The notes under the pieces: generated by a model
Told to the model about the DNA's origin: nothing
Database searches by the model: none
Seen by the model: only the letters and a program-made list of their open reading frames with translations
In this document: one piece after another, positions 1 to 11,200 of the stretch
Layout of the letters: the number at the start of each line of letters is the position of its first letter
Position numbering within the stretch: the first letter of the stretch is position 1
From: Sarcocystis neurona
Lineage: Eukaryota > Apicomplexa > Conoidasida > Eucoccidiorida > Sarcocystidae
Reading direction: 5' to 3'
NCBI GenBank assembly: GCA_000727475.1
Contig: KL647290.1
Coordinates: forward strand, 207,638-271,637
Length of the DNA: 64,000 nt
Position numbers and translations under genes: made by a program

Positions 1-32
<32 letters not shown>

Positions 33-500
33 CAGGTATTCGTCTCTCTTTCTCTCTCTGTATATATATATATATATATATATGTTGTACAGCCATGGTG
101 CCTACATGCAGATTAACGTCTATATACAGAGATATATATATTTGTATATGTTGTAGTGTGTTTCATTTCAGATGTAAAATGTGGAGTGGATTGACGTCCC
201 CTTTCAATCCTTCCACACGCATGCATATATATATATATATATACATATATTTATCTAGAGAGAGAGAGAGGGAGGAAGGGAGAGGAACAGAGAGCGCCGT
301 GAGTGTACATATATATATATATATATGCGTACGCAGAATATGTTGTGTACAGACTTGCGTGTCTCCCGTACGCTGATTTTCCAGTAATTCTACGACATAT
401 ATATATATATGTATGTATATATGTATGTTTATGTATATATGTATATATATATATATATATGTCTTTGGACGATATTTTATAAAAGAGGCAAAAAGGGGTC
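1..500. repeat. TA / TATATG microsatellite tracts
   Basis: Runs of pure (TA)n at 1-30, 61-83, 225-250, 310-326 and 430-461 are mixed with TGTA-type and GAGA tracts. No coding signal is seen. Open frames here give only Tyr-Ile-Tyr strings. Confidence 0.9.
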
Positions 501-529
501 ATGCATGGACATGTGGAGGAGCAGGTGAA

Positions 530-1110
530 GGAAGAAACCACTGCTGCTGCTTTCTTCTATCTTTGCTGACTGCTGTGCTGCTGCTTTTCTTCACGCACAT
601 TGCCGTGCTGCGTCAGCTGAGCGGGGGCTTCTGCTGCTGCCTTGCTTTTCTGCTGGCCTGCGGTTCTACTGCTGCTGCTGCCCTGCTGTTGTGCTGCTGC
701 TGCCGACTACCCCCTTCGCTGCTGCTGTTCCTGCGCTTCTGTCTTTTTCACGGCTGCCGGCGCTGCTGCTGTTCAGAGTTCACGCGCTGCGTCGTTAAGG
801 CGCTCCTCGCCTCTTGCGTCAGCTGCTGCTGCTTTTTCTGCGCAGCTCCTGCTGCTGCCCGCGCTGCTACTCCTTCTCCTGCCGCTGCTGCGCGGCACTG
901 CGTCTCTCCTGCTGCTGCTGCTGTTGCTTCATTCTTGTCTCGTGCCCCCCGGGCCTCTGCTGGGCGCAGGACGGCAGAACTTCGGAATTTGCCACGGGCG
1001 TCAGCTGCTGCTCAAGTGGGTGCACATCTTCCCCGTCTCGTCTCGTCTCGTTGCCTTTCTTCGCAGCGGCAGCAGCAGCAAGCACCTGTTGGCCGCTAGC
1101 TCTTCGCTCC
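530..1110. repeat. CTG trinucleotide-rich block (sense CTG)
   Basis: Dense interrupted CTG/TGC repeats upstream of the first exons read for capping protein beta. All forward frames are open for long stretches but give Leu/Cys/Ala-rich strings, so they are treated as intron or 5' flank rather than coding. Confidence 0.75.
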
Positions 1111-1262
1111 CTGCTGCCCAGCTTTTCTCCTTGCGAAGCGTGCTCATTTGTGTGTGTATTTCTCCGCACTTATGGGGAAGGCTGTTCATGTTTGAGCAGT
1201 GCTGCTGCTCTCCTTCCGCCTCACCCTCCCTGCCCCCTCCCTTTCCGGCGCTCCTCCACCAG

Positions 1263-4200
1263 GCGTCGGTCTCAACGTAACAAAATTCTCCCACCAGGGA
1301 GAGGAGCAGCAGCAACAGCAGCACCAGCAAAGATGTGTACATGTATCCGTATGTGTCTTTTTGACTGGGACTCTCGTGCTGCCGCTGCTGCATGCGTCTG
1401 CGTTGCTGCTGCAGAAGCGACCACCTGCGGCAGTTGGAAGTGGCGTATAACGAACTCTTCGACGGGTACCGCAATGCGTGAGTCAAAAAAAGGCACTTCT
1501 GCAGCTGCTGCTCCTGCGCGCATGGGGAAAGGGGTGAGGGAAGGGGAAGGCTGCGCTCGAACTGCTGCTGTTTCGCTTCGTCTACATCTCAGCCTCTGCG
1601 CGCGCACGAACAGCCGAAACACAAGCGTGTCAGTGGGGACTAAACACAAAACTCAGGAACGGGCACTTTTGTTCTTCAACAAGTTCGCTGCAGAAACAAA
1701 GATACACATATATATATATACGCGTGTCTGTTCGTATATATATATATGTACATGTGTGTGTGTGCGTATATCCGTATGTGTATGTATGTATGTATGGATG
1801 TATGTATGTATGTATGCATGTGTGAGTGTCCATAGATATAAAGATGAAGGCAGCACAACAGTCTTCCTCCTTCAAAGTCGCCAGAAAAAACGTATATATA
1901 TATGTGTGTATGTGTGCGTCTGTATATGTGTGTACGTATGTGAGTGTGTGTGTCTCCATACAAGTGTTGAAGCAGAATAACTTTTTCTCTTCAATATTCA
2001 CCGGATGTATATATGTATATGTAGATATATGTGGATCTGTATATGTATGTGTCTGTGTCCATAGATACTCTATACACATGAACGCAGAGCAACACCCCCT
2101 CCCCGATATTCCTTGCAAACATACATATACATATATATATAAATATAAATACGTGTATATATATATATATGTACACGTATGTACATGGATCTGTATACGT
2201 ACATGTGTCTTTATTCGGTATACAGATGAACGCAGAACAACACTCCCTCCACGATACTCGTCGGAAACACAAATATATATATATATATGGATACATACGT
2301 GGGTGAATGTTCATATGCACGTGGATCTGTATATGATGTCTGCGTCCACAGACATTTTTTATGTACGGAGTTGAAGGAAGGACAGCACTTCCTCTTCCCG
2401 GTATTCGTCGGGAAAATGTATATACATATGTGTATAAGCAGGTAGATAGACATATATGTATAAGTGGGTGGGGGTATATATATATATATATATATATATA
2501 TGAACGTGCATGTGTGTGTTCACAGATGCTTTCTTCATAGACTTAGGAAAAGGACAACACTTTTTCTTCCCGGTATTTGCCGGACAAACACATCTACATA
2601 CATCTATATATATATATGTATGGACGTATGTGTGTATGTATGTGCCGTTAATTCCTTACGTGGGGACTTTGAAGAAGAAGAAGAAGACTTTTTCTCGCTT
2701 GTATTCGAAGACGAAAAGTTCGTCGAAAGTTGCCGGTGCTGCTGTTTCTGCCTGCGTTCTTCTGATGCACCGCCTGCAGGACAAAATACAAGTTTCCCGC
2801 ACATGCAGTAATTCAGATGTATGACACACATACGCATAAACACATACATATTTATATGGACAGAAACAGACATATCTTGTTTTCCTCTTCCTCTCCCTTT
2901 CTCTTTTTCTTTTTCTTTATATCTCTCAGCCTTTCACTCTCCCTCTCTTTGTCTCCATGCACGTGTATATAAAATATGCGTAGGTGCATACCAACCACAC
3001 ATGTGTATATACATATGTATATATATACTCGTTGAGGGAGAGACACGGAGACAGGAGAAAAAAAACGCGTCTCTCTGCATGTATGCATGGATGTGCATGT
3101 ACATATGTGACTGGTATGTGTACCTGCGCCTCCGTGTATATATATATATATATATGTGCGTGGGAGGAAGAGGGGGGAGAGGCACAGACAGAGGGGCTGA
3201 GAGACGCCACGAGAAAGGGATAGAACGAGAAGACAATATATGTGTCTGCCCATAAATATATATGTGTCTTTATTTATATGTGTGTGATATACATCTCTCT
3301 CTGCAATTACATACATATCAATACTCAAGAAATAGGCTGCACACCCATATATATATGTGCGTGTATACTGGTAGAAGCATATAGATAGATATGTGTGTGT
3401 ATGAAGAGACTTCGATTTTGATGTAGATATAGACAGGATGAACATCCAGTTTGTGTAGAACTTCTTTTCTTGCGTAAGCGTAACGCAATCCCTACTGCTG
3501 TTGTCTCTCCATCAATATCTATCTACATATATACTTGTAGAGGAATAGGGAGAGCCGTTTATATGTATACATATATACACATATTTCCATCTATATATCC
3601 ATCTGCGTATCTCTATTTACACATATATATGTGTATATGTATGTCTATTTCTCGCTCTCTCTTTCTATAAATGTGTGTATTTCCATCTATACGTCTATCT
3701 ATCTGTATACATATATATGTGTATTCGTGTACATATGTATGTATATACATATATAGTTGTATATGTATATCTATGTGTCTCTCTTTTTCTCTCCTGTCTC
3801 TCTCTGTATTTCTTTTTCGACTAAGTATACGAGCAAGTATATATGTTGGAGATTGTACAGAGGGGAGGAGAGCAGAAGAGAAAGTCAGTCATTTACGTGA
3901 GGCGTCGACAACCCACTTCGTTTCGCATATCGGCGACGGCGAAAAAAAGTGGTTGTGCGTCTGTGGGGCGCCTGGTGTACATACACCTCACAGGCGTCGA
4001 TCTCTGCTGTCTCTTTACCGGTCGCTATACGACCTTCGTAGATGTCTACCCGAAGGAAGGGAAGTAGACACCTGCTGCCCGGGCAGACACGTGCATGATG
4101 TGTGTGGGGAGATAAAGACGCGGCGTTCAGAGAAGAGCTCGAAAAAGAAGAGAAACTCCTCCCTTTCCTCGAAACTCCTCCCCCCCCCCCGCCCCCATGT

Positions 4201-7200
4201 CCCCGCCCGCGAAATGACTTCTGCCCTTTCTCTTTTTTTATCGCAGATACTACGGCGGTGGAGTGTCTTCTGTTTATCTCTGGTCTCTGCAGAGTGAGGA
4301 CGGGTTCGCAGCTGCTTTCCTCATCCACCATAGTGAGTTCCCTTCTCTTCTTCGTATTCTGCTTCTTCGGATTCTTCTTCTTCGTACTCTTCTTCGTATT
4401 ATTCTTCGTGTTCTGCGTCTCCTTCTCCTGGGTTGTCTCACAAAGAGGGGCTCCTGTGCTCTTCCCAGTTTTCCACGTTTCGGAAGGACCTCTCCATCTT
4501 TTTTCTGGACTGACTTTCTGTAAATTGACTTCCCTCGTCTCTCTGCTGCTCGAGCATTTTCTTCGATTCGCTTCCTTTTCTTTTTTTCTTCTGGCATGAC
4601 TGTAGACGTGACTGCGGGCAAGTTGGCTTCACTTCCTTCGCCTTCTTGACTTTCCGTGTGGGTTGCTGTTCCCCTTCCACTTCGACTTTCGAGACGGACG
4701 TTTCTCTTCTTCTTGACTTCTTGACGTGGGTTTCTTTTCTTCTTTTTCACTTCCAGAAGCACATTTCCCTTTTTCCTCTTCTTCGTCACTTTTGGAAGTC
4801 CCTTTCTCTTTCAGTTTCGTTGTTTTCCGTAGAAGTGGGTGCCTCTTCCTCGTGAGGAACGTACCCTTTCTTCTTCTTTTCTTCTCCGAGCATGCACGCG
4901 CGGCCATCATCCTCCTTTCTTTTGACCACCCGTTTCCTCAGCAAACGACAGCACACCTGTTTCTCTCTTGATTTCCTCTTCTACATGTGTGTGAGGGTAC
5001 GTATGTATAGGCGTGTGTATATAAATGGATGCTTCTACACTCGGGTATATGCATATATCTTCCTCTACATGTGTCCTTATATGTGGATATTCACCTGACT
5101 TCATTTCAGCTTCTACGTACAACTAACCTATATATATGTATGTACATGTATGTGCGTATATATATATATATATGTGTATACATGTATGTATATATATATG
5201 TATATATAGATATACGTGTAGAGTGTTTGTGTCGGTGCTGCTTCACGCCAGCTGCTGACTCTATTCTTCGTTCCACTTGATAAGCCATCGCCGCGGGTGT
5301 ACTGCTGCTGCTGCATGAGGAAGAGGAGGAGGAGAAGGACAGGGAGAGCAAGGAAGCCAGCAGCAGCAGGAAACGATTCTGCTGCTCCTTTTTTCTGCTG
5401 CTGCGGCTCGTGCGTCTAAGGATGACTGCTTCCCTTCCTTTCTTTCCCTGCTCCTCTGCTGCTGCTGCTCTCCTGCCGCTGCTCTCCTCTTGCTGTTGCT
5501 GCTGTTTTTCTCCGGCTTCTTTTCCCGCTGCTGCCTCTTTGCCGCTTCCGCAGGGTTCTCTCTCTGCTCTCTTATGTGAGACTGCACTTGCTGCGCTGCT
5601 GCTGCTGCGATGCTCTGCTGCTGCGATGCTCTGCTGCTGCGATGCTCTGCTGCTGCTCCTGCTGCTGCCCTTCCGAGCGCTGCGCTGATAGGGACCCTGT
5701 GTAGTTCTCCGGCCGTGTCTCTGTCGCATGTCTCTGTCTCTCCTCTTCAAAACTTCCTCTTCGAGTTCCGTTGATACATCTCTGTTTCTCTCCAACTTAC
5801 TCATGCCCGGCAATAAAACACCAGCGGGGTCCCGTACAAATATATACATATATATATGTGTTTTCTCTCTAAAAGAAGCATGCGTGTATTCTGCTCTCCT
5901 CTTCACCTGCATCTACACATATATATATTTATATGCGTGTATTCTGCTCTCCTGTTCATCTGCATCTACACATATGTATATATTTATATTTATGTGCTGC
6001 GGAGCGAGAGAGAGACAGAGAGAGAACAACATACATATCTACGTTCACGCATGGCCGTCTACATATATATACATATATATATAGAGAGAGAGAGATAGAG
6101 AGAAACGTACACACAGAGATATTTTCAATATATATATATATATGTATGTGGTCAGAGAGAGAAGTACATATTTTTTCATCTGACATAGACACATACATAT
6201 ATATATGTATATATATATGGACAAAAAGAGTTTTACAAACAGACGCATGAGAGAAAGACCTACAAACACAGATGTGAAGTATACGTATATATATATATAT
6301 ATGGGGAGGAAAAGAAGTACCGACACAAATGTGATGTGCATATGTATATATATATATATATATATGTGGATATACGTGAATAGAGAAAGATGTTCAGACA
6401 GAGAGAAAGACAGATAAAGACGAGCTGCGAATCTCTCGGCCGTGGGGAAGAAGTTCGTGTGTGTGTGTGTGTAGAGCACTTCCACATAAATGAATAGGAA
6501 GAAGAAGGAACTTTTAGCTGCTCGTTTTTGATGACGAAGTGGTTGAATTTCGTAGGTGTCACTTCAGAAGAAGTTTCGTAGAAGATATGTGGCTGTCACT
6601 TGCTGAGAGAGACGTCGGTAGAAGTCATCCGCTACTACACGCAGACACCTCCTCGTTTTCTGGCCGTTTGTCTAATTTGCTGCGCACCTCTTCTTCCCTG
6701 CATGCACCGGCCGGGTGGCGCTGCCCTTCTTCTCTCGCGAAACACCTCTTCCACAGAAAGTCCTCTTATTCCCCTTCTTCTTCTTCTCCTCCGTCTTCTT
6801 CTTCTTTTTGTCCATCTTCTTCTTTTTGTCCATCTTCTGCTTTTTGTCCATCTTCTTCTGCTTTTTGTCCATTTTCTTCTTCTTCAGACCAACGCGCGTC
6901 TGTCCTCCGTTTCTTTCCGTTCCCCTACCACCTCTTTCTCTCAAATATGGAAGGATACATATCCATATCTATATCTATAATATAAACCCACAAATATATA
7001 TATACAAATATATGATATGTATTCAGAAAATATATGTATATAGTTCACACGTCCATACAGGCATACACATACAAGATACGTAGTACACACACACACTATT
7101 CATATACGTAATATTCGTATATGTATATGTAAATATATGTACACATATATATATATATATATACGTACGTATACATATACATAGAAATACATACATACAT

Positions 7201-8209
7201 GTATACACACAGAGGACATAACCATAGGTAGATACACAGATAGACACACACATACATACATACTGTTTATATATATGGTGCTCACATATGCATATGTCTG
7301 TACTAATATATGTATGTAGGTATATTTTCTGCAATTATATATATACGTATATATGAGCATATTTTGTAACTATATGTCCCTACAGAATAGTTGCGTCACA
7401 AGCTTTCTATCGATATGTATATACGCACACTTATCTCTCTCTATATATATACATATGTCCGCATATATATATTTATGAGCGCAGAAGAAGGAGGCTGCTG
7501 TCTCTTGGTGCCCTTTGCTGCCACACCCGTGTATATCTACGAATTTATATGTGTGCGAAGGAGCAGCAAGTCTTCTAGCCGTCTCTTCTTGCAGGTGTTC
7601 AGGCGAACAGCTGCTCTTTCTCGCTTCCGACGTCGTCCCGCCAAGGAAGAGGAAGAGGTTGCTGGGACTCGATTCACGTTGTCGAAGTGACGCAGACCAC
7701 CTCAAACGGTAAAGCTTCCTCTTTTTTTTTGTCAAGTAAATTCGAGTATACACATACCTATATATATGTAGGGGTGCCAGTTCTTTTGTGTCGTGGGTGT
7801 ATAAAGAAAGGCGTACGTCAGAGATACACACAGAGAGAGGGATGGCGACAGAGAGCGAGAGAGAAGAAGTAGACACGGAAATAAGAAGTGGACACGGGAA
7901 GAAGAAGTAGACACAGAAAGAAGAAGAGGACACACAAAAAGAGAAGTAGACACAGAGAGAAGAAGTAGACATAGGAAGAAGAAGTGGACACAGAAAGAAG
8001 AAGAGGACACACAAAAAGAGAAGTAGACACAGAGAGAAGAAGTAGAAACAGAAAAAGAGAGAGGTAGAAGGACAGAGACGAATAGGAGGATAGGGAGAGG
8101 AAACTTGAAAGGACGAGAGACAGGTGCTTTTCGCGAAGATTGATTTCAGATAGTTCCCCTTGAACGACGCGACGAAGATATCTTCTTCGTTTTCTCTGCG
8201 AAACTGCTG

Positions 8210-8248
<39 letters not shown>

Positions 8249-11200
8249 GGCTTCTTTTTCGAGAGACTACTTTTCGAGCAAGAAGTGAAAAGTCGTGTCC
8301 CCCCGGCATGTGTCGTGGGGCTGCCTGCATGCCGCTTGGCTCTTTGCTGCAGTATGTGACTGTTTCTGTGTGTGGGCGTGCTGATTTTCTTCTGCGGATA
8401 GCACCCCCACCACCTCTCCTTCTCCTTCTTCAGTCTGTCTATCATTCTTCTGCAAGAGAAAAGGTGTTCACACACGTCCGTATAAGCACATATGTGTATA
8501 TAGGAAGAAATGCGCATGCATAGATATAAATATGTCAATGTACGTGTATGTGTGAGCTGCATGCGGATAAGTGTGAAGGTATCGCAGCGGTCAGGCGCAT
8601 GGGACACTGGCCAACCAAAAATCACACAAAACACACAAACCACGGATGCTTTACCTCTAAACGTATTTATATATATTTCTCTGTGTGCCCGTGTACATAC
8701 ACATATATATATGTCTACGGGCACGTACTTCTATATGTTCCTACGTATCCGTATATATTCATATAATACATATACGTATATGTGTGCAAGTGTATAAATT
8801 ACGACTACCACGGGGACGATATTCATGTAAATGTTTAGGCAGACGTTTCCATATTTTATCTGCGAAGAATACGAGCCGGAGGCGAAGAGCAACCCCTCCG
8901 TCTGCGTCCACCAAGAGATGGCAGTTGTGTGTGATGTACATCTATAAGTACATGTGAGTTACATATATATATAAATATGAGTGAATAGTGTATATCCAGT
9001 AGCATGGAAAGTAGTTGTATTGCTTGTATGTGTGTATGCATATCTACATACACACAACACTGCTATATATAGTATACAGGAGTCATCAGGTATCGAGTTC
9101 ACCACTTTTTCCACACACATATAGACATGTTACCCCCCATTTATTAATATATATCCATATATCTCTATATATGTGTATATGTATGTATGTATACATATGC
9201 GTATATATATATGTATCGCTGGTGTATACTCCACTATTGTCGTTCCTTATTATCCACACACATATATATGTACTACTTCAAAGTTATGTATGTATCTGTA
9301 TAGAAGTATGTGTGTCACATATATATATATATATATATTGCGTGTGAATATATTTGGGAAGAGAGTATACTCCTCTGTATACTCCCCAAGCGTACATGTG
9401 GCCTACACAACAATATCTATATATGTGGGCTGAACTTCTAGGAGTGACGTACATGGCATACGTATTTATATATATGTGTGTATACGTAGATGAGTAATAC
9501 GTATCAGGCAGATATAGTAATGTCTGGGTATATGTATATATGTATGGGGTTCACTACACGCGCATATATGCGACTTCTGTGAAGCGGACCAGTGCTCTCT
9601 GTCCTTCTCTGTATATACACATATATGTGTAGTATATATATGTGTAGTATATATATGGTGTAGTATATGTGTGTGCAGTATATGTATGTGTAGCATATAT
9701 ATGTGTAGCATATAAATGTGTAGCATATATATGTGTAGCATATATGTGTGTAATATGTGTGTGGTATATATATTGGTAGTATATGCATGTGTAGTATATA
9801 TGTGTAGTGTAGGTATGTGGATGATGGAAAGCGAGAGGAATGTTGTGGATTATGTACAAGTGATGCATATATACATATGTAGAGACAGAAAGAGACAATG
9901 ATATATATATATATATGTATATATTTAGAGTAGTGTGTATGTGTGTAAAGAGACATATATATGTGATTCTGAAGTAGTGTATATATGTGTGCGGGTGTAT
10001 GCATGTGTGGATACTAAAGTGCGACGATAGTATAAAGGACTATATATAGGTTATATACATATACATATATATAAGAGAGCGACATAGAGAAGAAGAAAGA
10101 TAGAAGAATATATATATATATTTGTAGTGCTTGAGTACTATATATGTGAATATGTGTGTGTGTGCATAGTGAAGAACAACGGTATATTTGCAGAAGTGTG
10201 GTAGGACTGGTGATTCTTGTATACCATAAATACCAGCCTGATGGGACATACACATATATACGGATATATAAATGAGGGACGTAAACATATATGAATATAT
10301 ATATGTATATGGAGTATATATATATAATAGAGAAATATATTAGTACGTATACAACTACTGTATAGAGTGTATACACGAGAGTATTGAGGACAGAAATACA
10401 TATACATATGGAGTATGCGTATGTAATAGAGATATATATGTACGTATGTAGGCGTGTGTATACAAGTATGTGAGGACGGACGACACTTCTATACTATATA
10501 CATCCGTGTTGTGGACAGAAATATATATGTATAAATGTATGTGGAGTATATAGAAATATACGTACGTATATATATGTGTGTGTAGGCGTGTTTGTGTGTA
10601 GAGGACGCCGTCACTTTTGATGTAGACAAAATTCTTTGCTTCAGAAATTCCCTCTCCGGGTTCGTGTGCGTATGTCTTTCTGCCCCTATATATATATGTA
10701 TATGTAAATATACAGAGAGAGATAGACATGCTGGTAGATATATGGATGTTACCTGCGTATACATATACGTGGAAGTGTATATCAATTGGGGGGAAGATAC
10801 GTAGTGACGTGTGAAGTATTCAGTTATATACATATATATGTATGGAGGGAAAGATAAAGAGAGAGAAGAAATTTTGGTGGCGCATATCTGTGTAGATAAA
10901 CGACACAGAAGAAGCTTCTGTGTATATGAGTGTACATCTTCATATAGAGGGAGTCCGTTCTCTTTCTTTTGTATTCAGCTGGTGCCGTTGCCGCTCCTGT
11001 GACTGCTGTTGTTGCTGTTAGGGTCGTCACTGCTATGACTACTGCTGCCGCTGTTATCCCTGCTGCTCTTATCGCTGCTGCTGCTGTTTTGCTGTTGCTG
11101 CTGTTTCGCTGTTGCTACTGTTTCGCTGTTGCTGCTGTTATCGCTGTTGCTGCTGTTATCGGTGCTGCTGCTGCTGGCGTTATAAGTGGTGCTGCGGCTG

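Noticed and set aside
814..1980. Long + strand frame across the CTG block
   Set aside because: Low-complexity Leu/Cys/Ala product of the repeat. The real capping-protein exons (1263-1334, 1415-1477) lie inside it, with the secure one in a different frame.
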